Below are positions 36,482-63,644 of a DNA stretch of 64,000 bases, one piece after another (position 1 is the stretch's first letter; each line of letters begins with the position of its first letter). The stretch comes from Taeniopygia guttata (Eukaryota > Chordata > Aves > Passeriformes > Estrildidae): contig NC_133059.1 of assembly GCF_048771995.1 (NCBI RefSeq), forward strand, positions 3,957,001-4,021,000. The letters run 5' to 3'. Made by a program: the position numbers and the translations under genes. The notes beneath the pieces were generated by a model that saw only the letters and a program-made list of their open reading frames with translations, had not been told where the DNA came from and searched no databases.

Positions 36482-39400
36482 TCACACCTGAGGGAGGGGA
36501 AAAAAGGGGTTAAAGGGAGGGGGTTTGGGGGTCTTGAGGCGGGATTTGGGGGTCCCGGGGGGGATTTGGGGGTCTGGGGGTCTCACCCGCGTGGCCGAGG
36601 GTCTCTGTGGGCGCCGCTCCGGCCCGGGGGGGCTCAGCCGAGGGGTCCCCCCCGTGTCTGTCGGGGTCCTGCTGCCAAAACCCACTGTGAGACCCCCCCC
36701 CAAAAAACCCCAAATCCTGCCCTGGAACCCACCGGGACCCCCCAAAATCCCCTTTGGAGCTCAGAGACCCCAAAACCCCCCAAAATCCCCCAAATCCCCC
36801 CAAAACCTCACCTGCCCCTCCCCGCCAGCCCCAGTAACAACCGTGGGAACCCCTGACCCCCAAACCCTGAACCCCAAAGTTCCCCCCAAACCCCCCTAAA
36901 CTGCCCCAAAATGCCCCAAACCCCCCAAACTGCCCCAAAACCCCCAAACTGCCCCCAAATCCCCTAAAATTCCCCCAAATTCCCCCCAAAACCTGACCTG
37001 CTCCCTCGCCGCCTGCGCGCCACCGCCAGCCCCAATAACAGCCCCGAACCCCAAACCCTGAACCCCAAACTGCCCCAAAACCCCTCAAACTGCCCCCAAA
37101 CTCCCCAAACTGCCCCAAAACCCCTCAAAACTGCCCCAAACCCCCTCAAAACTGCCCCAAACCCCCCCAAAACTGCCCCAAATCCCCCAAAACCTGACCT
37201 GCTCCCTCGCCACCTGCGCGCCACCACCAGCCCCAATAACAGCCCCAAACTGCCCCAAACCCCCCCAAACTCCCCCCAAACCCCCCAAACTGCCCCCAAA
37301 CCCCCCAAACTCCCCCCAAAACCCCCAAACTCCCCCCAAATTCCCCCCAAACCCCCAAAACCTGACCTGCTCCCTCGCCGCCTGCGCGCCACCGCCAGCC
37401 CCACGCCGGGCGCCACCAGCAGCAGCGGCAGCGCGCACAGCGCCAGCGGGGCCGTTCCTCGGCGCGGGCGGGGGGCGGCCGGCGGCGCCCCCACCTCCTC
37501 CTCGCAGCGCACCCCCATGAAGCCGGGGGGGCAGGCGCAGACCGGCCCCGAGAAGTGCGTGAAGCAGGTGCCGCCGTGCCCGCAGGGGTTGGGGGCGCAG
37601 GCCCCGGCGCGGCGGCGGCAGCGCGGCCCCCCGAAGCCGAGCGTGCAGGTGCAGCTGAAGGAGTTGGCGCCGTCCTGGCAGGTGCCGCCGTGCGCGCAGG
37701 GGTTCGGGCTGCAGTCGTCCGCGTTGTGCTGGCAGCGGCGCCCCGAAAAACCCGGCGGGCAGCGGCACAGCGGGGCCAGGCCCTGAGAGTCCCGGCACTG
37801 CCCGCCTGGCGCGGAGGAAACGGCGGGGTGGGGGAAAAAACGGGGGGAAACGGGGGAGAAAATGGGTGAGAAACGGGGGAAAATGTGGGATAAAACGGGG
37901 GGGAAATGGGGGATAAAACGGGTGAAAAACGGGGGAAAATGGGGGATAAAACGGGTGAAAAACGGGCAGAAATATGGGATAAAACAGGTGAGAAATGTGG
38001 GATAAAACGGGTGAAAAACGGGCAGAAATATGGGATAAAACAGGGGAGAAATGTGGGATAAAACAGGGGATAAATGGATGGGAAATGTGGGATAAAATAG
38101 GGGGAAAATGGGGGGGAATGTGGGATAAAATAGGGGAGAAAACGGGAGGGAAATGTGGGATAAAATAGGGCAAAAACGGGGGGAAATAGGGGGAAATGGG
38201 GGGAAAAATGAGGGGAAAATATGGGGGAAATGGGAATAACGGGGAATATGGGGGGACAAATGGGGGAAAATGTGGGTGAAAACGGTGGGGAAATGGGGGG
38301 AATAATGGGGGGAAAGGTGGGGGAGAAATGGGGGGAAATAAGGGGGAAAATGGGGGAAATCGAGGGGGAAAATGGGGGAAAATGGGGAGAAAATGGGGGA
38401 AAAGGGGATCGGGAGGAAAAAAGTGGGGAAAAGAGAGGAAGAGCAGAAAATGGGATTGGGGGGGAAAGCGTTTAAAAGGAGTGGGGGGATAAAGGGGGAA
38501 GGGGAGAGCGGAGGGGAGGGGCATCACTTTAGGGTTTTTTGGGGGGGGTTTGGGGGTTATTTTGGGTTTTTGGGGGGTTTTTGGGCTCTCACCGTTCAGG
38601 CAGTACTGGGGGTCGCAGCGATCCGCCCGGCGCTCGCAGTTGGATCCGCGGAATCCGGGCGGGCAGCGGCAGCTGTACCCGGGGCTACCGGGGGGGCTCC
38701 CGGGGGTCCCGGGCCGGGGGTCGGGGGCGCAGGCGCCGCCGTTAAAGCAGGGCCCGAGGGCGCAGGGGGAGGGGGGCACCTCCGGGAGGGGGTACGGGAC
38801 CCCCGGGATGGGCTCCGGGGCCACCGGGATGGGGTTGGGGACCCCCGGGAGCGGCTCCGGGGCCACCGGGATTGGGTTGGAGACCCCTGGGAGCGGCTCC
38901 GGGGCCACCGGGATGGGGTTGGGGACCCCCGGGAGAGGCTCCGGGGCCACCGGGAGGGGATCCAGGGCCACCGGGATGGGGTTGGGGACCCCCGGGATGG
39001 GCTCCGGGGCCACCGGGATGGGGTTGGGGACCCCCGGGAGAGGCTCCGGGGCCACCGGGAGGGGATCCAAGACCTCCGAGACCCCCGAGAGTGGCTCCGG
39101 GAGCCCCGGGAGCGGCTCCAGGACCCCCGAAGGATGATCCGACAGCCCCGGGAGGGGATCCGGGACCTCCGCCAGCACCGGAACCGGGTGCGGGACCCTC
39201 GGGAAGGCACCGGGGACCTCCGGTACCCCCCGAAGCTGCTCCGGGACCCCCGGCGGCGGCTCCGGGACCGGGAAGCGCCGTCGCGGCGGCAGCGAGGACG
39301 GGGACGGGGCTGCCGGTGTCGCCACCGGGGCCACCGGGGCCACCGACGGAGCGTCCAGGGCCACCCCGGGGGCCACCGGAGCCGCCGCCGGGGCCACCGG

Positions 39401-41917
39401 GGCCACCAGAGCCGCGGCCGCGGCCACCGCCGGCGCTTCCACGGCCGCCGCCGGTGTCGCCGCCGGTGCCGCCGGTGCCGCCGGGCTGTCGCAGCCGCTC
39501 CCGTGGCCCTGCGGGGACAGCGCCGTTACCAGGGCCGGGGGTCCCGGGAGGGTCCCGGGGGTACCGGGGGGGTCTCAGGAGGGTTCCGGGGGTCCTGGGG
39601 GGGTTCCGGGGGTCCCGGGGGGGTCTCAGGAGGGTTCCGGGGGTCCCGGGAGGGTCCCGGGGGTACCGGGGGGGTACCGGGGGGGTCCCGGGGGGGTCTC
39701 AGGAGGGTTCCGGGGGGGTCCTAGGAGGGTTTCGGGAGGGTCCCGGGGGTTCCGAGCGGGTCCCGGGGGTTCCGAGGGGGTTCCGGGGGTCCCGGGGGGG
39801 TCCCGGGGGGGTCTCAGGAGGGTTCCGAGGGGGTTCCGGGGGTCCCGGGGGGGTCTCAGGAGGGTTCCGGGGGTCCCGGAAGGGTCCCGGGGGTACCGGG
39901 GGGGTCTCAGGAGGGTTCCGAGGGGGTTCCGGGGGTCCCGGGGGGGTCCCGGGGGGGGTCTCAGGAGGGTTCCGGGGGTCCCGGAAGGGTCCCGGGGGTA
40001 CCGGGGGGGTCTCAGGAGGGTTCCGAGGGTGTCCCGGGGGTTCCGAGGGGGTCCCGGGGGTCCCGGGGGGGTCGCACTCACCGAGCAGCCGCCGCCGCCG
40101 CCGGCGCAGGCGCTGGGGGGGGCACAGGGACCCCGACACCCCCCTGGGGGGACAGAGGGGGCTCAGGGGACCCCGAACCCCGCGGGGGGGGGTCCCGGGG
40201 TGGGGGGGGGGTCGGGTTTGGTTTTCGGAGTCACTCACGGGGGGCGCAGCAGCGGCTCCAGCAGGCTCGGGGGGCGCAGGGGGGGCAGGGGGGGCAGCGG
40301 GGGGCGCGGGGGGGGGAGGGGCAGCGCAGGCGGGTCCCGAAGCGCAGCCCCCCCCCCGCCCCCCCCCGCCACGGCCCCCCCGGCCGCAGCCGCGGCCGCG
40401 ACACGGCGCGCCCCAAAAGCCTCAGGGGGGGCCCTGGGGGGGGCGGGGGGGGGGGTCAGCACCGGCAGAGACCCCCGGGACCCCCCCCCGAGACCCCCGG
40501 ACGCAATTTACCCCCCCCACCCCAAAACACCCCCCAAAATCTCCCTTTGATGCCCACCCCAAAACTCCCGCGTTGTGCCCCGAATTTGCCCCCCCCCCAA
40601 ATTTTCCTGCCCCCCAACCCCAAATTTCCACCCCAACATCAAATTCCTCCCCTCTAGCCCCAAATTTTGCCCCCCAGTCCCAAATTTCCTCCCCCAACCC
40701 CAAATTCCTCCCCCACAACCCCAATTTTCCCCTCCCCAACCTCAAATTTCCTCCCCCCAGCCCCAAATTCCTCCCCCAAACCCCAAATTTCCCCTCCCCC
40801 GCCCCAGATTTTGCCCCCAGCCCCAAATTTCCCCCTCACCGGGGGCTCCGCTCTCCTCCAGCCTCCAGGACTCCACCACCAGCGAGACGCTGCCCTGGGG
40901 GGGAAACCAAATTTTGGGGGGGGGTCTCGTCCTTCCCGGTCCCTGGGGGGCACAGATTTTGGGGAAGGGGTCTCGGATTCTGGGGGGATCGCGGATTTGG
41001 GGAAGGTCGCCGATTTGGGGGGGGTCTTGGATTTTGGGGAGGCGGTCCCGGATTCTTTGGGGGGTGGTCCCGGATTTTTTTGGGGGGGTCCCGGATTTTG
41101 GGAAGGTCCCGGATTTTTTGGGGGGGGTCTCACCGGAAAGGGGAAGGGGTCCCGGATTTTGGGGGGGTCCCGGATTTTGGGGGGGTCCCGGATTTTTTTT
41201 GGGGGGGGGGTCTCACCGGCCAGGGGAAGGGGTCTCAGATTTTGGGGGGGTCACGGATTTTGGGGGGGGGGGTCTCACCGGCCAGGGGAAGGCCACGGGC
41301 AGGCGGAGCATTCGGGGGGCTCCGGGCGCGGGGGGCGGCCCGGGGGGGCTCTGCGCGACCCCCAGGCCGCAGCCGCGACCCCCGGGGGGGCGCAGGCAGA
41401 GGCGGAACAGGAGGCGGCAGGAGGGGGGGCCCCCGCAGGGACCCCCGGGACCCCCCCGCGCCGACAGCACCCGCAGCTCCAGGACCCCCGCGGGGCGCGC
41501 CTGGGGGGCCACAATTACCCACGGAACTCTCAAAAACACCCCCCAAAAATCCCCCTCCAAAAAAACCCAAAATTACCCCCAGGACTCCCAAAAATCCCCC
41601 CCAAAATTACCCACGGCACCCACAAAAATACCACCCCCCCCAAATTACCCCCGGGACCGCCAAAAAACCCCTCCCCAAAAAAACCCCAAATCCCCCTAGG
41701 ACCCCCAAAATCTCCCCCAGGAAACCCCAAAATCCCCCCATGATACCCCAAACCCCTCAGGACACCAAAATCCCCCTCAGAACTCCTCCAAAGCCCCCCA
41801 GGACCCCCCAAACCCCCCCAGGACCCCTCCCCAAATTCCCCGCCGCCCCCCCCTCACCGGGGCGGGGCCGAGGAGGAGGAGGAGGAGGAGGAGGAGGAAG
41901 GGCGGGGAGCGCAGCAT
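36482..41917 (-). CDS. DLL3: Delta-like 3 (divergent Notch ligand)
   Basis: Single-pass DSL-family protein; DLL3 is known as a Notch inhibitor that acts in the Golgi during somite formation. Exons: 41858..41917, 41279..41500, 40840..40894, 40239..40433, 40082..40143, 38593..39508, 37367..37805, 36587..36668 (or ..36671), 36482..36487; about 678 residues. Order: signal peptide with a Leu run; MNNL-like N-domain ([29 protein letters not shown]); VSLVVESWR; a decayed Cys-containing DSL region; a long Pro/Ala tract (about residues 205-440); four EGF repeats ([34 protein letters not shown]); a TM helix ([19 protein letters not shown]) and a short tail ending A-T-R-V. Human DLL3 has six EGFs. GPCFNGG and GFxGSNCExRxDRC plus synteny to TIMM50 fix the identity. 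Confidence 0.9.
36803..37240 (-). repeat. Three downstream copies of the DLL3 transmembrane-exon end and donor
   Basis: The exon 7 end plus donor (real at 37367 onward; GGCGAGGGAGCAG|GTCAGG) recurs at about 37197-37240, 36997-37043 and, decayed, 36808-36840. Each copy carries the exon-derived phrase for G-L-x-V-A-R and is joined by AAACTGCCCCAAA repeats. Units are about 170-200 bp. Confidence 0.92.
37830..38560. repeat. DLL3 intron 6 purine-rich array
   Basis: On the plus strand GGGAAAATGTGGGATAAAAC and GGGGGAAATGGGGG units of about 20-25 bp; the minus (sense) strand is pyrimidine-rich up to the exon 7 acceptor. Confidence 0.9.
38795..39070 (-). repeat. Coding minisatellite in DLL3 exon 6 (42 bp unit)
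   Basis: About 6-7 units of a 42-bp repeat, in frame, encoding [14 protein letters not shown] variants. It sits between the decayed DSL region and the first clear EGF repeat. A looser Pro/Ala/Val tract precedes it (39070-39500). Confidence 0.93.
39530..40075. repeat. DLL3 intron 5 array
   Basis: GGGGGTCTCAGGAGGGTTCC and GGGGGTCCCGGGGG units. Confidence 0.9.
40500..40835. repeat. DLL3 intron 3 array
   Basis: CCCCAAATTTCCTCCCCCA units of 18-20 bp between exons 3 and 4. No exon was seen in it. Confidence 0.85.
40930..41275 (-). repeat. DLL3 intron 2 array with copies of the exon 2 end and donor
   Basis: GGGGTCCCGGATTTTGGG units. The exon 2 end and donor (CCCCTGGCCG|GTGAGA, real at 41279) recurs at about 41214-41230 almost exactly and at 41130-41146 in decayed form. 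Confidence 0.88.
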
Positions 41918-42370
41918 GGCCGGGCCGGGGGTCCCGGGGGTCCCTCCGGGGCCGGGGCTCGCCGGGCTCTGAGCCCCGCGCCGCCCCCAGACCCATTTGA
42001 AGGCGCCAAGCCCCGCCCCCCAGCCCAGGCCCCGCCCCCAGCCCCGACCCCAAAAAGGGGGATGTGCCCCCAAAAAAGGGGAGATTCGGCCCCAAAACCG
42101 CCCCAAACCTGCAGGATTCAGCCCCAAAACCTCCTCAAACGTGAGGATTCAGCCCCAAATGCGAGGATTCAGCCCCAAAGCCTCCTCTAGAGAGGATTCA
42201 TCCCCAAAAGCCCCGAAACCCCCAGATTCCTCCCCAAAACCCCTGAAACCCCCAGATTCCTCCCCAAAACCCCCAAATCTGCAGATTCCACCCCAAGACC
42301 CCCAGATTCCTTCCCCAAACCCCACGCCAGCACCGTCTCCCCGCACAAACCAGAGTTTTCCCTGAGCTCC
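41918..42370. other. DLL3 upstream region and TIMM50 downstream gap
   Basis: CpG-rich promoter-side DNA for DLL3 (41918-42060) gives way to CCCCAAAACCCCCAGATTCC repeats (42070-42310). No TATA box and no other gene were seen. Confidence 0.6.
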
Positions 42371-42379
42371 GTTTCCGTC

Positions 42380-42385
42380 TTTATT
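42380..42385 (-). terminator. TIMM50 polyadenylation signal
   Basis: AATAAA on the minus strand, 208 bp past the TIMM50 stop. Confidence 0.88.
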
Positions 42386-42543
42386 CACCCCAAAACGGGG
42401 CCGGACCCCCAAAATCCCCCCCCAAAAAAACCCCAAATCCCCCCTCCCCCTCCCGCGGCATTTCGGGAATTTGGGGTTATTCGGGGGTGGGGGGGAGGGG
42501 ATGTTGGGGTCCCCTCCCCCACCGCCGCCGTGCGGGGCGGCGA

Positions 42544-42592
42544 TGACGTCACGATGAGGTCGTGATGATGTCACTGTGACGTCACGATGACG

Positions 42593-42595
<3 letters not shown>
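42544..42595. promoter_or_regulatory. Cluster of three CRE palindromes at the TIMM50 stop codon
   Basis: Perfect TGACGTCA at 42544, 42577 and 42588. The last contains the TIMM50 TGA stop (42593-42595). It may be a chance product of a local GATGACGTCAC-like repeat or a real ATF/CREB cluster. Confidence 0.5.
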
Positions 42596-48044
<5,449 letters not shown>

Positions 48045-48240
48045 GTTGCTGTACGGCAAAGCGCCGGCGCGGGAGCGGCAGCCAATGGGATCCGCGCGGT
48101 CGGGGAGGGGAGAGCCAATCAGAGGTGAGGGTTGCGGGAGGAGGGCGGGGCAGAGCGCTGCTTAGCCAATGGCGGCGAGACGGGCGGCCAATGGTCGCGG
48201 GGGGGAGGCGGGGCTAGCGGCGCGGCAGCCAATCAGAACA
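48045..48240 (-). promoter_or_regulatory. TIMM50 promoter with five CCAAT boxes
   Basis: CpG-rich, TATA-less block directly upstream of the TIMM50 ATG with CCAAT at 48082, 48115, 48166, 48188 and 48229. This is typical of an NF-Y-driven housekeeping start. Confidence 0.75.
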
Positions 48241-48299
48241 AGTGCTGGCGGAAGAGGCGCGAAGCCGGGGAACACGTGGAGCCGCGCCCGGGTCAATGG

Positions 48300-48765
48300 C
48301 GGGGGCGCGACCCCCGGAACCGGCCCCAAAACCCCCAAAACTTGTCCCAAAATGGGCCCTGAAACCGTCCCCAAAGCCCCTAAAATTTCCCCCAAAAAGG
48401 GCCTGGAAACCAACTCCAATTTCCCCCAAAACCGGTCCCAAACCCTCCGAAACTGGCCCCAAAATGGGCCCTGAAACTGGCCTCAAAACTTGTCCCAAAA
48501 CCAGCCCCAAACCCTCTAAAACTGGCCCTAAAAAGGGCCCCGAAAACAGCCCAAATTGCCCCCAAAACGGGCTTGTAAACCAGCCCCAAACCCTCCAAAA
48601 TTTGCCCCAGAAAGGGCTCCAAAACCTGTCCCAAAATTGGCCCCAAACCCCCCAAAACTCGCACCAAAACTTGCCCCAGAACCAGCCCAAATTTCCCAAA
48701 ACCAGCCCGTATTTCCCCAAAATCGCCTCCGTGCCCCTTTTTGGGGAGGGGTCTTTCCCCCCCTC
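48300..48765. repeat. Array between TIMM50 and SUPT5H
   Basis: CCCCAAAACTTGTCCCAAAA and CCAAACCCTCCAAAACTGGC units; no gene. Confidence 0.8.
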
Positions 48766-48771
48766 CAGCTC

Positions 48772-48777
48772 TTTATT
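48772..48777 (-). terminator. SUPT5H polyadenylation signal
   Basis: AATAAA on the minus strand. The implied 3' UTR (48755-49530) is a purine-rich GGGGCAGAAATGGG minisatellite on the plus strand. Confidence 0.85.
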
Positions 48778-48779
48778 GG

Positions 48780-49525
48780 ACAGCAAAAATGGCCACAGCA
48801 ACCGAGGGGTTAAACAGGAGGGAAATGGGGCAGAAATTGGTAAAAAAAGGCAGAAATGGGGGAAAATGGGTAAAAATGGGCAAAAAAGGGCAGAAATGGG
48901 TAGAAACGGGGCAAAAAAACCCCAACAAACTGTAGAAATGGGCAAAAAGGGCAGAAATGGGCAGAAAAACTGATAAAATGGGCAGAAATGGGGCAGAAAG
49001 GGGGGAAATGGGGCAGAACAGGAGCAGAAATGGGGTGGAAATGAGGCAGAAAAGGGGGAAATGAGGCAGAAATGGGTCTGAAATGGGTCTGAAATGGGGT
49101 GCAAATGGACAGAAATGGGTTGGAAATAGGGTGGAAAAGGGGGAAAATGGGTTGGAAATGGGGTGGAAAAGGGCAGAAATGGGGAAGAAAAGGGAGAAAA
49201 CAGGGCAGAAAAGGGAGAAAATGGGGCAGAAATGGGGTAGAAAAGGAACAGAAGAGAGTAGAAAAGGGACAGAAAAGGGGGAAAATGAAGCAGAAATGTG
49301 GCACAAACGGGCAGAAAAGTGGGAAAATGGGGCAGAAATGGGGTGCAAATGGATAGAACTGGGCAGAACAGGGGCAGAAATGGGGCAGAAAAGGGGGATA
49401 ACGGGGCAGAAAATGGGTAGAAAAGAGCAGAAATGGAACAGAAAAAGGGGGCAATGGGGCAGAAGCGGGTCAGAAAGGGGGAAATGGGTCGGAGGCGGGT
49501 CAGAACCGGGTCGGAAGCCCCCGGG
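48780..49525. repeat. SUPT5H 3' UTR minisatellite
   Basis: AAATGGGGCAGAAAAGGGGG units of about 12-24 bp across the whole 3' UTR. Confidence 0.9.
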
Positions 49526-49530
49526 CCGGC

Positions 49531-61599
<12,069 letters not shown>

Positions 61600-61614
61600 G
61601 GCCGGGGGGGCTCG

Positions 61615-62155
61615 GGGGGTCCTCAGGGGTCTGGGGGTGCTCTGAGGGATCCGGTGGGTCTCTGAGGGGTGCTGGGGGTCTGTAAGGGGGGGTTGGTGAG
61701 GGGTCTGGGGGTCCCTGAGGGGTCTGGGGGGGTCCGGAGGGATCCTGAGAGGTCTTGGGGGGTCGTGAGAGGGAGTCTGGGGGGTCCCTGAGGGATCCAA
61801 GGGGTCCGTGAGGGGTCTGGGGGGTCCTGAGGGCTCCCTGAGGGCTCTGGGGGTGCTCTGAGGGACCCGTGAGGGGTCTGGGGGGTCCTGAGGGCTCTGA
61901 GGGCTCCCTGAGGGCTCTGGGGGTGCTCTGAGGGACCCGTGAGGGGTCTGGGGGGTCCTGAGGGCTCTGAGGGCTCCCTGAGGGCTCTGAGGGCTCCCTG
62001 AGGGACCCGTGAGGGCTCTGGGGGGTCCTGAGGGCTCTCTGAGGGCTCTGGGGGTGCTCTGAGGGACCCGTGAGGGGTCTGGGGGGTCCTGAGGGCTCTG
62101 GGGGTGCTCTGAGGGACCCGTGAGGGGTCTGGGGGGTCCTGAGGGCTCTCTGAGG
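61615..62155. repeat. SUPT5H 5' intron minisatellite
   Basis: GGGTCCTGAGGGCTCTGGGGG phrases in units of about 50-60 bp, each with GGGACCCGTGAGGGGTCTGG, separating the ATG exon from the CpG promoter. Confidence 0.92.
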
Positions 62156-62196
62156 GCTCCGCTGCCGCCCCGAGCCCCTCCCGCCGCCGCCGCCTC

Positions 62197-62514
62197 GCTC
62201 ACCCGCGGTTCCGCTGCGGGCCTGGCTCCGCCGGCGCTGCTGCGGCTCCCGGCGCTGTCGGGACTCTCCCGGAGCCGCCCCGCCCGCCCCGGCGCTGTCG
62301 CGACTCTCCCGGGCCCTGTCGCGACTCTCCGGTGCCGCGGCCGCCCTGCGCGCCGCTCTCGCGAGACTTCCCGCCCGTCCTCCCGCGAGACCTCGCGCGG
62401 CCTCCGACGGCGGCGCGAGAGGCCCAAAACGCGCCGTTTTTTTTTTTTGGTTTTTTTTGGGGGGGGCGCGGGGTTTTTTTAGGCGTGACGTCACTCGCGT
62501 GGACCGTGACGTCA
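62197..62514 (-). promoter_or_regulatory. SUPT5H promoter with TCTCGCGAGA and CREs
   Basis: CpG-rich block with the palindrome TCTCGCGAGA at 62357..62366, a motif bound by BANP at housekeeping starts, plus further CGCGAGA copies. Perfect TGACGTCA sites lie at 62486..62493 and 62507..62514. A GCGG|GTGAGC donor after 62203 could end a noncoding first exon. Confidence 0.7.
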
Positions 62515-62587
62515 CGATGAAGCCCCCCTTTCCTCCCCGTGACATCACGCACGGAACAGCCAAAGAGCTGCTGTCACAAAATGTGGG

Positions 62588-62593
62588 TTTATT
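62588..62593 (-). terminator. MED29 polyadenylation signal
   Basis: AATAAA on the minus strand, about 75 bp from the distal SUPT5H CRE. The implied MED29 3' UTR runs 62575-63407. Confidence 0.8.
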
Positions 62594-62774
62594 TACCAAA
62601 ATTCCAATATTTCACCCCAAAATTCCAATATTTCACCCCAAAATGCAACAGTCCCGCTCCCCTCCCGCACTATCCCCCTCGCTCGGGCCGGGGGGGGGGG
62701 TACCCAAATTCCCCCAGAGCCCCCCAAAACCAGCCCAACCCCCACCCCCAGTGCTGCTCGGGGGGTCCCGGCAG

Positions 62775-63405
62775 TCTTGGCCCCCCAAACTCCATCAGGG
62801 CTCCCCAGATTCCATCAGGACCTCCAAAGTCCATCAGGAACCCCCAAACTTCATCAGGAGTCCCCTAAATTCCATCAGGACCCCCCCAAATTCCATCAGG
62901 AGCACCCAAATCTCCATCAGGACCCCCCCAAATTCCATCAGGAGCACCCAAATCTCCATCAGGACCCTCCAGATTCCCTCAGAGCCCCCTAAAACCCCCC
63001 AAACGCCATCAGGGCTGCTCCAAACCACACCAGATCTGCCCCAACCCCCCCGGATGCCATCAGGACCCCCCCAAACCCCATCAGGACCCCCCAAACCCCA
63101 TCAGGACCCCCCAAACCCCACCAGGACCCCCCCAAACCCCATCAGGGCTGCTCCAAACCCCATCAGGGCTGCTCCAAACCACATCAGATCTGCCCCAAAC
63201 TCCCTCAAACCCCATCAGGACCCCCCAAACCCCACCAGGACCCCCCAAACACCATCAGGACCCCCCCAAACACCATCAGGACCCCCCCAAACCCCACCAG
63301 GACCCCCCAAACACCATCAGAGCTGCTCCAAACCACACCAGATCTGCCCCAACCCCCCCGGATGCCATCAGGACCCCCCCAAACCCCATCAGGACCCCCC
63401 AAAGC
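62775..63405. repeat. MED29 3' UTR minisatellite
   Basis: CCATCAGGACCCCCCAAACC units of about 18-21 bp, more than 25 copies. Confidence 0.93.
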
Positions 63406-63407
63406 CG

Positions 63408-63641
63408 TCAGGGCCCCCCCGGCGGGGGCAGCCTGCCCGTGATCTTGTTGGTGCCCTCCAGCAGGGCGTTGTGGATGTCCTTGGCGCTGGCGATCTGCGC
63501 CTTGATCAGGGGCAGGTACTGGGTGTAGGGCAGGCTCTCGCTGCCCCCCGCGCCCCCCTCGCCCTTGGGGGCCGCTGGCACCAGCGCCGGGGCGTGCTTG
63601 GCGCTGTCGAAGCTCTGCGAGAGGCACTCGTGGGCCAGGCG
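63408..63641 (-). CDS. MED29: Mediator complex subunit 29 (last coding exon)
   Basis: Subunit of the Mediator tail/head interface that links activators to RNA polymerase II. Only the last coding exon is in the window: CAG acceptor at 63642-63644, 77 codons and a TGA at 63408. RLAHECLSQSFDSAKH, SLPYTQYLPLIKAQI and SAKDIHNALLEGTNKITG align closely with the human C-terminus, with a Gly-rich insert in place of the human KPDAVQ stretch. The upstream exons lie right of 64000. SUPT5H next door on the same strand agrees with human gene order. Confidence 0.94.
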   Translation of the reverse strand, partial: RLAHECLSQSFDSAKHAPALVPAAPKGEGGAGGSESLPYTQYLPLIKAQIASAKDIHNALLEGTNKITGRLPPPGGP

Positions 63642-63644
63642 CTG

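Noticed and set aside
38872-42000. A 1042-codon plus-strand open frame
   Set aside because: It is the antisense of DLL3 exons and intron arrays; DLL3 on the minus strand has splice sites, phase and homology.
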